A stretch of DNA of 30,320 nucleotides from an uncultured Oscillibacter sp. (lineage in GTDB: Bacteria > Bacillota > Clostridia > Oscillospirales > Oscillospiraceae), in the NCBI RefSeq assembly GCF_910579365.1, contig NZ_CAJTUX010000035.1, positions 1-30,320 of the forward strand, read 5' to 3'. The translations under genes and the position numbers were made by a program. The notes under the pieces were generated by a model, which saw only the letters and a program-made list of their open reading frames with translations, was not told where the DNA came from and did not search any database. The number at the start of each line of letters is the position of its first letter. Within the stretch, counting starts at the first letter, position 1. Of this stretch, positions 14,399 through 21,948 are shown piece after piece.

Positions 14399-17119
14399 TT
14401 ACCGCAGCACGGCGTTCAGCTCGCTGGAAAGCAGCTCCAGGATGCCCTTTACGTCCTCGTCGGCTTCCTGGGCGGCGAGGCTCCGGTCGTCGGAGCGCAG
14501 TTCCAGATTGAACGCCACGCTCTTCTTTCCCTCGGGGATGCCGGCGCCGGTGTAAACGTCGAAAAGGGCGACGGACTTCAAAAGGCCCTTGGCTCCCCGG
14601 CGGATGCAGTCCTCCAGACGGCCCACAGGGAGGTTCCGGTCACAGACCAGGGCGATGTCCCGGGTAACGGCGGGGAAGCGGGGCAGGGGCTGGTACACCG
14701 GCGTGCCGCCCATGCTGGCAAGCAAAGCGTCAAAATGCAGCTCGGCGGCGTAGAGCTCGCAGTCCACATCGTAGTTCGCCGCCACGGCGGGGTGAATCTG
14801 GCCCAGCTGGCCCAGAAAACGCTCCCCGCTGTAGACCCTGGCGCAGCGGCCGGGGTGGTAGGAGGGATTCCCCCGCTCCGCCTCGAAGCGCAGGTCTCCG
14901 ATGCGCAGGCCCTCCAGCACGGACTCCACGGCGCCCTTGAGCGTGAAAAAGTCCAGATCGCCGTAACCGCCCAGGGACAGCACCTTGGGCTCGTCGGCCA
15001 TGCCGGAGCCGTCGTTTCTGGCAAAGTAGGTCCGGCCCAGCTCATAGAGCCGGACGGCCTTGTTCCGGTAGTGGCAGTTCCGGGCCAGAATCTCCAGCAG
15101 GGAGGGCAGGGTGGTGGTGCGCATGATGGAGGTGTCCTCCCCCAGGGGATTCAGAATCTTCATGGAGTCCCGGAGGGGGGAGTCCGCCGGGAGGTTGATC
15201 TTGTCGTAGTAGGCGGGGCTGATGAAGGAGTAGGTGATGATCTCGCTGTATCCCAGCCCCCGGCAGAGGGCTCCGGCGGTGTTCTCCGCCTGCTGGACGG
15301 GAGTCCAGCCCCGGCGCTCGTTGAGCCCGCCGGAGATGGTGTCGGGGATTTTGTTGTAGCCGTAGAACCGGGCTATTTCCTCCGCCAGGTCCGCCATGCC
15401 CTCCACGTCGCTGCGCCAGGAGGGGACCTTGAGGAAGCCCCGCTCCGAGGTGGTTTCAAAGCCCAGCTTTTGCAGCATGGTGTACATGACGTTTTCCGGC
15501 ACGTCGGTGCCCAGCAGGGCGTTGATCTTCTCCGGCTCCAGTTTCAAAACGGTGGGCTGGGGGACGTAGTTCAGAATGTCGATGACGCCGTCCACCACCT
15601 CGCCGGCTCCCAGCAGCTCCACCAGCTCGCAGGCCCGGTTCACGGCGGGGAGGGTGTTCAGGATATCCAGGCCCTTTTCGAACTTGGCGGAGGCCTCCGT
15701 CCGCATGCCCAGGGCCAGGGCGGTTTTCCGGATGCAGCTGCCCTCGAAGTTGGCGGATTCGAAGACCACGTCCACGGTGTCCTCCACAATCTCGCTGTTC
15801 AGTCCGCCCATGACGCCCGCCAGACCCACGGCCCGGGTGTCGTCGGCGATGACCAGCATGTCCGGCGTCAGCTTCCGGACGTTCCCGTCCAGGGTGGTCA
15901 GCTCCTCGCCGGCCCGGGCCCGGCGGACCACGATTTTCCCGCCCTTGACATAGCGGTAGTCGAAGGCGTGCATGGGCTGGCCGTATTCCAGCATGACGTA
16001 GTTGGTAATATCCACGATGTTGTTGATGGGTCGGACGCCCATGTTCCGCAGCCGCTCCCGCATCCACTTGGGGGAGGGGGCGATCTTCACGTTCCGCACC
16101 ATTCGGGCGGTGTACCGGGGGCAGAGGTCCGGGTCCGGGGTCTCCACGTCCAGGAGCTCCGGCAGGGAGCGGGCCAAGGGGTTCTCCGCGTCCTCGGGGC
16201 AGCCTTTCACCACGGGCTCGTGGAACTTCATGGGCTTGTTGAATGTCGCCATCACCTCCCGGGCCAGGCCGATGACAGAGAGACAGTCGGGCCGGTTGGG
16301 TGTGATTTCAAACTCCACCACATGGTCGTCCGCGCCGATGACGGGCTTGATATCGTCGCCGGGTTTGCAGTTCTCGTAAAGGACAAAGATGCCGTCAGGG
16401 ATGCAGTGGGGGAACTCCCGCTGCTCGGCGTGGAGGTCCGCCAGGGTGCAGATGGATTGGGTTTTCGTGTTGTAGGCCACCAGATCTCCCTGGTGAATAT
16501 TCTGGAGGCGGACGTTGTGGACGTTGCCGCTGCCTTCGCCCCAATCCAGCGCAAAGGTCCAGTACCCCCCGCCGTTGTGCATCACCAGGTCCACCCGGGC
16601 GCAGACCACCGGCCCGAAGATTTTATGCCCCGGCTGGATACCGGCGGGGATGGAGGGCTTTTCCGGGTCAATGGGCTTATAATCGTGCAGCAGGGCGGCG
16701 GCCTCAATGGCGGCGTAGGGAAAATCCCGCTCGTCCAGGCCCAGCTCATGGAGTCCGCACAGCATGCCGTCGGACAGCACGCCCCGCAGCTTGCCCCGGG
16801 TGATTTTCTTGCCGCCGGGAAGGGTGGAGTTGTGCTTAGCCACCGGGACCAGGTCCCCCTTGTGAATGTTCCAGGCCCCGGTGACGATCTGGACCAGCTC
16901 CGCCTCCCCAATGTCCACCCGGCAGACCCACATGTGGTCGCTGTCGGGATGGCGCTCCAGGTCCTTGATACGGCCCGCCACCACGTTTTGGATTTCCGCC
17001 CCCAGATCCTCGGTGACCTCCACCTTGGAGCCGGAGATGGTCATGGCCTCGGCGAAGTCCCGGTCGCTGACCGGGCCCACGTCCACAAATTCTTGTAACC
17101 ATTTACGGGAAAGTTTCAT
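14399..17119 (-). CDS. pheT: Phenylalanine-tRNA ligase beta subunit with a large insertion
   Basis: Beta subunit of the alpha2-beta2 enzyme that charges tRNA-Phe. The 906 residues exceed the usual bacterial length of about 800. In order: N-terminal and EMAP-type tRNA-binding domain (about 1-130), an extra segment of about 110 residues (131-240), the B1/B3-B4 region (FEITPNRPDCLSVIG at 270-284, then PINNIVDITNYVMLEYGQPMHAFD), B5, the catalytic-like domain, and the C-terminal anticodon-binding FDX domain (FPAVTRDIALVCD). The insertion includes IPAGIQPGHKIFGPVV and GGGYWTFALDWGEGSGNVHN. GAGGAG lies eight bases before ATG 17119. It is the last gene of the T-box-controlled unit. Confidence 0.96.
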   Translation of the reverse strand: MKLSRKWLQEFVDVGPVSDRDFAEAMTISGSKVEVTEDLGAEIQNVVAGRIKDLERHPDSDHMWVCRVDIGEAELVQIVTGAWNIHKGDLVPVAKHNSTLPGGKKITRGKLRGVLSDGMLCGLHELGLDERDFPYAAIEAAALLHDYKPIDPEKPSIPAGIQPGHKIFGPVVCARVDLVMHNGGGYWTFALDWGEGSGNVHNVRLQNIHQGDLVAYNTKTQSICTLADLHAEQREFPHCIPDGIFVLYENCKPGDDIKPVIGADDHVVEFEITPNRPDCLSVIGLAREVMATFNKPMKFHEPVVKGCPEDAENPLARSLPELLDVETPDPDLCPRYTARMVRNVKIAPSPKWMRERLRNMGVRPINNIVDITNYVMLEYGQPMHAFDYRYVKGGKIVVRRARAGEELTTLDGNVRKLTPDMLVIADDTRAVGLAGVMGGLNSEIVEDTVDVVFESANFEGSCIRKTALALGMRTEASAKFEKGLDILNTLPAVNRACELVELLGAGEVVDGVIDILNYVPQPTVLKLEPEKINALLGTDVPENVMYTMLQKLGFETTSERGFLKVPSWRSDVEGMADLAEEIARFYGYNKIPDTISGGLNERRGWTPVQQAENTAGALCRGLGYSEIITYSFISPAYYDKINLPADSPLRDSMKILNPLGEDTSIMRTTTLPSLLEILARNCHYRNKAVRLYELGRTYFARNDGSGMADEPKVLSLGGYGDLDFFTLKGAVESVLEGLRIGDLRFEAERGNPSYHPGRCARVYSGERFLGQLGQIHPAVAANYDVDCELYAAELHFDALLASMGGTPVYQPLPRFPAVTRDIALVCDRNLPVGRLEDCIRRGAKGLLKSVALFDVYTGAGIPEGKKSVAFNLELRSDDRSLAAQEADEDVKGILELLSSELNAVLR

Positions 17120-17153
17120 ATTCTTAACTCCTCTTTCCTATGAAAGTGAGCGG

Positions 17154-17513
17154 TCAGTCCCACTCGATTTCCTCGCCGTTTTCCTGGACGAAACGGCAGA
17201 GCGTTTCCTCATGCTCCACCAGGGAGCGGATGATTTCCTCAAAGCGTTTGGCCTTTGCCTCGTTTTCCGGGGTCAGGGGCCAGTGGGCCTCGTACATGTC
17301 CGCCTCCGGGTCCGGATCCATTTCCTCCAGGATGTCCGGGGCGTGTTTCTCCAGATAGTACCGGAGCAGGGCCTCCCAGTTGTAGCCGTTCATATAGGCG
17401 TCCGGGCAGAGGGTCCCCAGCTTCTCCCCCAGGGCCATCACCGGTTCGCCGCTGGCCTGGAGCAAAAGGCTCACGTTGTTTTTGCAGGTGAAAACCGATA
17501 CATAATCCGCCAT
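17154..17513 (-). CDS. Imm51-like immunity-family protein between pheS and pheT
   Basis: A 119-residue acidic protein with no signal peptide. The middle (NGYNWEALLRYYLEKHAPDI) and the DPDPEADMYEAHWPL segment, followed by a helical part (AKRFEEIIRSLVEHEETLCRFV), fit what I recall of the Imm51 family. The GY-x-WE-x-L, DxE-x-M(Y/F)-x-A pattern is characteristic. Imm51 proteins are classed as immunity proteins of polymorphic toxins, but many are found without a toxin. No toxin gene is visible here. Start ATG 17513 has GGGGGAA upstream; a TTG at 17519 is an alternative. It sits 20 bases after pheS and 34 before pheT, all on one strand. Confidence 0.72.
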   Translation of the reverse strand: MADYVSVFTCKNNVSLLLQASGEPVMALGEKLGTLCPDAYMNGYNWEALLRYYLEKHAPDILEEMDPDPEADMYEAHWPLTPENEAKAKRFEEIIRSLVEHEETLCRFVQENGEEIEWD

Positions 17514-17533
17514 GCTCAACTTCCCCCGTTTCT

Positions 17534-18559
17534 TCAGAACTGCTCCAGGAAGCGGATGTCGTTTTCAAAGATCAGACGCATATCGCTGATTTTATACCGG
17601 CCCAAGGCCAGCCGCTCCAGCCCCATGCCAAAGGCGAAGCCGGAGTATTCCTCCGGGTCGATGCCGCAGCCCCGCAGCACCTTGGGGTGGACCATGCCCG
17701 CGCCCAGAAGCTCAATCCAGCCCTCCCCCTTGCAGGTGGGGCAGCCTTGGCCGCCGCATTTGTAGCACTGGATATCCACCTCGCAGCTGGGCTCCGTAAA
17801 GGGGAAGTGGTGGGGGCGGAAGCGGGTGACGGTCTCCGGGCCGTAGATTTCCCGGATGACGGCGTTCAGCGTTCCCTTCAGGTCCGCCATGGTGACGCCC
17901 TTGTCCACCACAAGGCCCTCGATCTGGTGGAACATGGGGGAGTGGGTGGCGTCCACCTCGTCCTTGCGGTACACCCGTCCGGCAGAGATCATGCGGATGG
18001 GCACGCCAAAGCCCTCCATGGCCCGAATCTGCATGGGAGAGGTCTGGGACCGGAGGAGGACGGAGGAGTCCTCCTTTAAATAAAAGGTGTCGGTCCAGTC
18101 CCGGGAGGGGTGGTTTTCCGGAGCGTTGAGCTTGGTGAAGTTGTAGTCCGCCTGCTCGATCTCCGGCCCGTCCATGATCTCAAAGCCCATATTCAGGAAG
18201 ATTTCCTTCATCTCGTCCAGCACGGAATACATGGGGTGCTTGTGGCCCGCGAGGGGCTTTTTCCCGGGGATGGTCACGTCCACCGCCTCCGCCTCCAGCC
18301 GGTCCTCCAGGGCCTTTTGCGAGAGGATGGCGGACTGGGTCTCGATGGCCTTTTCCAGGCTGGCCCGGACCTCGTTGGCCAGCTGGCCCACGACGGGCCG
18401 CAGCTCGGCGGAGAGGCCGCCCATCTGCTTCAGTACGGCGGTCAGCTCGCCCTTTTTGCCCAGGTACTTGACCCGGAGGGCCTCCAGCCCAGAGGTCTCC
18501 TGGACGGCGCCGATGGCCTCCAGCGCTCCTTTGCGGATGGATTCTAACTGTTCTTTCAT
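17534..18559 (-). CDS. pheS: Phenylalanine-tRNA ligase alpha subunit
   Basis: Catalytic subunit of PheRS and a class II synthetase. The 341 residues match the normal length. An N-terminal coiled coil (about 1-85) contacts tRNA-Phe. The catalytic core contains LRSQTSPMQIRAM (169-181), motif 2 in GRVYRKDEVDATHSPMFHQIEG (first residues 194-200) and motif 3 in GFAFGMGLERLAL (307-319). The CYKCGGQGCPTCKGEGW block (C265, C268, C273, C276) is the usual Cys-containing loop of this subunit. AAGGAG lies eight bases before ATG 18559. It begins 31 bases after the polysaccharide deacetylase stop, with no terminator or promoter in the gap. Confidence 0.98.
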   Translation of the reverse strand: MKEQLESIRKGALEAIGAVQETSGLEALRVKYLGKKGELTAVLKQMGGLSAELRPVVGQLANEVRASLEKAIETQSAILSQKALEDRLEAEAVDVTIPGKKPLAGHKHPMYSVLDEMKEIFLNMGFEIMDGPEIEQADYNFTKLNAPENHPSRDWTDTFYLKEDSSVLLRSQTSPMQIRAMEGFGVPIRMISAGRVYRKDEVDATHSPMFHQIEGLVVDKGVTMADLKGTLNAVIREIYGPETVTRFRPHHFPFTEPSCEVDIQCYKCGGQGCPTCKGEGWIELLGAGMVHPKVLRGCGIDPEEYSGFAFGMGLERLALGRYKISDMRLIFENDIRFLEQF

Positions 18560-18590
18560 ATGGTTGGCTCCTTTTCTTGGATGTGGGGAC

Positions 18591-19484
18591 TCAGGTGTTT
18601 TTCAGCAGCGCCCAGGGCGGGCGCTGCATGGTGACGGTATAGCGGGGCAGCTGGTGAAGCCCCTGGGAGAGGTCCGCCGGATACCTGCCCGGCCCCGTTA
18701 CCACCGTCAGCGGGAAGAGCGCGTTCAGATAGGCGTCGGCGTCCGGGTCGGTCTTGCCGAAGGGATAGGCGAAAAAGGAGGGGGCCGTCCCAAGCTCGGC
18801 GGCGATGCGCTCATGACTGAGGCGGAGGTCCTCCAGCACCCGGCGGCGGAAATCGTCTTCACTCTCCCCCGTCCGGCGCTGGACGCCGTTGGCCTGACCG
18901 GGAACGAAGTTCCCCTCCCGCTGGTCCAGGTTGTGGATGGCGTAGCCGTGAGACCCGATCTCCACCAGCCCGGAGGCGGTCATCTCCCGGCACATGTCCC
19001 AGGAGAGGAAGCCCCCGGCCCAGTTGTCCGGCATGAAGACCATGACGGCGATGGCGGCCTTGGCCTGATACTTCTGAAGAAGGGGATAGGCCAGGTCATA
19101 GTTGCTGCGGTAGCCGTCGTCAAAGGTGAGGAGAATGGGTTTTTCCGGCAGGGACTCCCCCGCCGCCAGCTCCCGGGGAAGGACGGTTTCATAGCCGTTC
19201 TCCGCCAGCCACCGAAGGTCCTGCTCCAGCCGCCCGACGGTGACGGTCATCTCGTTGCACGCCTGTCCGTCGGGGACCACGTGGTGGTACATCAGGACCG
19301 GCATCTGTCGTTCATAGGTCACCGGAGCGCCTTCCTGGGAGGAGGGCGCCGTCCTGGGGGCGGGAGCCTCCTCGGCTTCGGCGGTTCGTTCCGCCGCGGC
19401 CTGGGCGGCGGCGATGGGAACCGCCGGGGAGAGGGGGATGGAGAGGGTCAGCGCCAGCGCCAGCGTCACGGGGAGGAGATTCAT
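18591..19484 (-). CDS. Exported polysaccharide deacetylase (NodB/CE4 family)
   Basis: 297 residues: a hydrophobic export segment (1-27), an Ala/Glu/Pro linker (about 28-58) and a CE4 domain (about 60-290). The metal and catalytic motifs are TFDDG (120-124) and SHGYAIH (178-184, with H179 and H184). MPVLMYHHV at 61-69 is typical of the PgdA/IcaB-like branch. Likely substrates are N-acetylated wall or surface glycans, with peptidoglycan the default guess. The leader peptide lacks the usual basic residues before its hydrophobic core. AAAGGA lies ten bases before ATG 19484, a mediocre site. It is the first gene after the phenylalanine T-box, ahead of pheS. Confidence 0.9.
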   Translation of the reverse strand: MNLLPVTLALALTLSIPLSPAVPIAAAQAAAERTAEAEEAPAPRTAPSSQEGAPVTYERQMPVLMYHHVVPDGQACNEMTVTVGRLEQDLRWLAENGYETVLPRELAAGESLPEKPILLTFDDGYRSNYDLAYPLLQKYQAKAAIAVMVFMPDNWAGGFLSWDMCREMTASGLVEIGSHGYAIHNLDQREGNFVPGQANGVQRRTGESEDDFRRRVLEDLRLSHERIAAELGTAPSFFAYPFGKTDPDADAYLNALFPLTVVTGPGRYPADLSQGLHQLPRYTVTMQRPPWALLKNT

Positions 19485-19518
19485 GGGGTTCAGGTCCTTT
19501 CCAAAAAATCCCGGGCGG

Positions 19519-19765
19519 AAAAAAGAAAACGCCCCTCGTCCCAGACCATGGGACGAAAGGCAGGTCCTTCCGCGGTACCACCCAGATTCGCGCCCTGCGG
19601 GCGCGCCCTTGAGGCCCCGGTAACGGAGGGCGGACCGGCCGTGTCTCCACGGCGGCTCCCGGGCGAACCAAACGGCGTCCCGCAGATGGGCTTGCAGCCG
19701 GCGGCCCATCCTCTCTTGGCGAGGCGTGATCGTTATTTTCCCGTTCATCGCGGATACGATATCAA
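19519..19765 (-). promoter_or_regulatory. T-box leader, phenylalanine (UUC) specifier
   Basis: Transcribed on the minus strand. A Stem I start (GATGAACGGGAAAATAACG) is followed by AGAGAGGATGGGCCGCC pairing into AAGCCCATC, and then a specifier loop. TTC (19665-19667) sits just before GCCCGGGAGCCGCC, as in other T-boxes. The T-box sequence TGGTACCGCGG is at 19570-19580. The terminator is a 13-bp stem (19531-19543 with 19549-19561) followed by TTTTCTTTTTT (19519-19530). Uncharged tRNA-Phe would pair with the T-box bulge and stabilise the antiterminator. The UUC reading is a manual fold but agrees with pheS/pheT downstream. Confidence 0.93.
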
Positions 19766-19771
19766 CTACTA

Positions 19772-19800
19772 TTTATAACACAGGGAACCGGGAAATGCAA
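19772..19800 (-). promoter_or_regulatory. SigA promoter of the T-box/phe operon
   Basis: On the minus strand there is TTGCAT (19795-19800), a 17-base spacer and TATAAA (19772-19777). The predicted transcript start near 19765 is just before Stem I of the T-box. Confidence 0.8.
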
Positions 19801-19804
19801 GAGG

Positions 19805-19831
19805 AAAAAGAGAGGCAAACGCCTCTCTTTT
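19805..19831. terminator. Intrinsic terminator of rplS
   Basis: A ten-bp stem AAAGAGAGGC / GCCTCTCTTT (19807-19816 with 19821-19830). On the minus strand it ends in Ts, nine bases past the rplS stop. Confidence 0.85.
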
Positions 19832-19839
19832 ATTCTCGC

Positions 19840-20181
19840 TTACAGCTTTTCCTTGATCTTGGCAGCCTTGCCCACGCGGCCACGCAGATAATACAGCTTG
19901 GCCCGGCGGACGGAACCGTTGCGGACGACCTGAATGGTGTCGATGGAGGGAGAGTGAAGGGGGAACACCTTCTCCACGCCCACGCCGTAAGAAAGGCGGC
20001 GAACGGTGATGGTTTCCTCGATGCCGCCGTGCTTTTTGGCGATGACGGTGCCCTCGAAGACCTGGATACGCTCCCGAGAGCCTTCCTTCACCTTCACGTG
20101 GACACGGACGGTGTCGCCGATCTGCACCTTGGGCGTCTCTTTCGCCAGTGCCTCTTTGTTCAGTTCCTTAATCAGATCCAT
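19840..20181 (-). CDS. rplS: 50S ribosomal protein L19
   Basis: 113 residues, normal length. IQIGDTVRVHVKVKEGSRERIQVFEGTVI-like core (here beginning VQIGDTVRVHVKVKEGSR), GIEETITVRRLSYGVGVEKVFPLHSP and the C-terminal RRAKLYYLRGRVGKAAKIKEKL block are diagnostic. L19 sits at the 30S-50S interface. AGGAGG precedes ATG 20181. In most bacteria it follows rimM-trmD; here those genes are absent and it appears monocistronic. The approximately 80-nt leader contains GC-rich hairpins (for example 20231-20247) that might allow autoregulation, but I cannot match a known L19 leader motif. Confidence 0.98.
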   Translation of the reverse strand: MDLIKELNKEALAKETPKVQIGDTVRVHVKVKEGSRERIQVFEGTVIAKKHGGIEETITVRRLSYGVGVEKVFPLHSPSIDTIQVVRNGSVRRAKLYYLRGRVGKAAKIKEKL

Positions 20182-20270
20182 GGGGATTCCTCCTGTAATA
20201 ATAGGCGTTCTTGCCCGCTTTTCTGCGCGTTTTCCGCGCGCGGCAGAGGACCGCCCTTTGTAGCCTGAAT

Positions 20271-20299
20271 AGCTTACCATAATCCCCTTGGGATTGCAA
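20271..20299 (-). promoter_or_regulatory. Probable promoter of rplS
   Basis: On the minus strand there is TTGCAA (20294-20299), a 17-base spacer and an extended but weak -10, TGG-TAAGCT (hexamer 20271-20276). It lies between the end of the nuclease gene and rplS. Confidence 0.45.
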
Positions 20300-20331
20300 G
20301 CTTTTTTTCACAAAATCCCCTAAAATCTGCC

Positions 20332-21429
20332 TTATCCCAAATCCCGATGGTCCAGGGCCGCCAGGCCGAAGCGCACGGCCCGGGTGATGGAGTCCCGCTC
20401 CGCCTCGTCTCCGGCGGCGTCCCACCGGGCCCGGAGCTCCCGGAGGAACAGGCCCCGGAGGGAGTCCTCCCCGGCTCTGGCCCAGACGTCCGCCGCCACG
20501 CGGGTGTGGTCCTGAACCTCCAGTGCGTAGAAGCGGCCGGAGAGGGCGGTCTCCAGCGCTCGGGGGTCCGCGCCCGCCTCGCCGGTCTCCCCGGTGAGGC
20601 GGAGACGGTAGAGGTCGTTTTCCGTGCCCCGGGGCAGGGCGGCCTCCACGGCGGCCCGGAGAGACGGAGCATCCGTTACGTCCACATCCAGGATTTCATA
20701 CCGCCTCCGGGCGAAGGGAACGAAGGTCAGGGAGACCGCCCCGCCGTCCCAAACGCCCTCGTAAAAGCCTTTCTCCCCCAGCTCGTCAAAGCCGCGGCCC
20801 TCGGGGCAGCCGGGCCAGGCGCAGAGGGTTTTGCCAAAGCGCCGGGGCTCCCCCCGCCTGTGGATGTGTCCCAGAGCCAGGTAATCCAGGCCGCAGGCGG
20901 CGGCCTCCTCCCGGCGGATAGGATTATAGCGCGCTTCCGCCGGGTCGATCTCACCGTGAAGAAGGCCCAGGTGCAGCCGCCCGTCCTCCGGCGCGGTGAA
21001 GCCCGCCAGAAGACTGCTCTCCTGCCGGGGGGCGGTGAAGGCCGCGCCATGGACCACGACGCCCAGCTCCGGCACGTTGGCGGAGGTCATGGCGTTCTCG
21101 CGGAAGATATGGACGTTGTCGGGCCATGCCTCCGTGAGCCAGGGACTGCCGGGGCCGTACCAGTCGTGATTCCCCGGCGCGGCAAAGACCCGGGCCTTCA
21201 TCCGCCCCAGGGCCTCCGCCAGGGCCTCGCCGGTCTCCCGGTAGGGGGCGGTGCTGTCAAAGAGGTCCCCGGCCAGCAGCACCAGCGGAATCCCGTGGCT
21301 GTTTACATAGTCCGCCAGACGGAAGGCCAGTTCCCGGCTTTCCCGCCGCCGTTCCGCCGCCCGTCCGGGGGGCAGGGCGGCAAAGGCGCTGTCCAGGTGA
21401 AAATCCGCAGCGTGAATGAATCTCAGCAT
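20332..21429 (-). CDS. SbcD/YhaO-type DNA repair metallophosphoesterase
   Basis: 365 residues with calcineurin-like metal ligands in order: AADFH (D9, H11), LLAGDLFD (D55, D58), APGNHDW (N87, H88), LGLLHGEID (H158) and LALGHIH (H188, H190). This is the nuclease subunit arrangement of SbcD/Mre11 (YhaO in bacilli). Such proteins normally pair with an SbcC/Rad50-type ATPase (YhaN) encoded next door, but no such gene is present on either side. Start ATG 21429 has GGAGG six bases upstream, which excludes a longer reading to 21486 that overlaps the upstream gene. The gap to that gene is 17 bases. Confidence 0.88.
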   Translation of the reverse strand: MLRFIHAADFHLDSAFAALPPGRAAERRRESRELAFRLADYVNSHGIPLVLLAGDLFDSTAPYRETGEALAEALGRMKARVFAAPGNHDWYGPGSPWLTEAWPDNVHIFRENAMTSANVPELGVVVHGAAFTAPRQESSLLAGFTAPEDGRLHLGLLHGEIDPAEARYNPIRREEAAACGLDYLALGHIHRRGEPRRFGKTLCAWPGCPEGRGFDELGEKGFYEGVWDGGAVSLTFVPFARRRYEILDVDVTDAPSLRAAVEAALPRGTENDLYRLRLTGETGEAGADPRALETALSGRFYALEVQDHTRVAADVWARAGEDSLRGLFLRELRARWDAAGDEAERDSITRAVRFGLAALDHRDLG

Positions 21430-21446
21430 CGTGCGCCTCCGGACCT

Positions 21447-21929
21447 TCAGTCTTCCGCCTGCCAGGCTTTGCAGACGTCGACCCACTGCTGGAAGTTGGA
21501 GGAGCAGCGCTCCAGCTCCTCGCAGGTCAGCTCGATGGCGCTGTTGTCGCTTCCGGCGGCGGGGAAGACGGTCTCAAACCGCCGGAGAGAGATGTCCAGA
21601 TAGACCTTCACGTCCTCCGGCAGGGCGAAGGGGCAGACGCCCCCCACGTCGTGGCCGATGAGGCTGTGGGCCTCCTCATGGGTCAGCATTTTGGCCTTGG
21701 TGTGGAACTGGGCCTTGTACTTGCCGTTGTCAATTTTGGCGTCTCCCGCCGCCACCAGGATAACGGGCTTGTCCTCCACCTTGAAGCTCAGGCTCTTGGC
21801 AATCCGGGCGCCCTCCACGCCCACGGCCACCGCCGCCAGCTCCACCGTGGCGGAGGAAACGTCGAACTCCCGGATACGCCCCGCGATGCCGAAGGGCTGA
21901 AAATACGCTCTTACCCGCTCAATAGACAT
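21447..21929 (-). CDS. YbaK/ProX-type aminoacyl-tRNA deacylase
   Basis: 160 residues of the YbaK/EbsC/ProXp family, which hydrolyse mischarged tRNA (for example Cys- or Ala-tRNA-Pro) in trans. Evidence is the ARIAKSLSFK segment with the catalytic-position Lys45, followed by KPVILVAAGDAKID and the Gly-rich HDVGGVCPFALPEDVKVYLD block. Tail residues FQQWVDVCKAW end the protein. AGAGGAAG precedes ATG 21929. It lies 19 bases after the YmdB-type gene and 17 before the SbcD-type gene, probably one transcript. Which mischarged tRNA it edits is not decidable here. Confidence 0.92.
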   Translation of the reverse strand: MSIERVRAYFQPFGIAGRIREFDVSSATVELAAVAVGVEGARIAKSLSFKVEDKPVILVAAGDAKIDNGKYKAQFHTKAKMLTHEEAHSLIGHDVGGVCPFALPEDVKVYLDISLRRFETVFPAAGSDNSAIELTCEELERCSSNFQQWVDVCKAWQAED

Positions 21930-21948
21930 AGTGGTCTTCCTCTCTTAT

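Noticed and set aside
14735..17098. 787-codon open frame opposite pheT
   Set aside because: It is a complementary-strand shadow of pheT with low-complexity Gly/His/Asp-rich translation and no ribosome site.
20182..20270. Known L19 ribosomal leader RNA upstream of rplS
   Set aside because: GC-rich hairpins are present, but I could not match them to a specific published leader motif, so no regulatory RNA is called.
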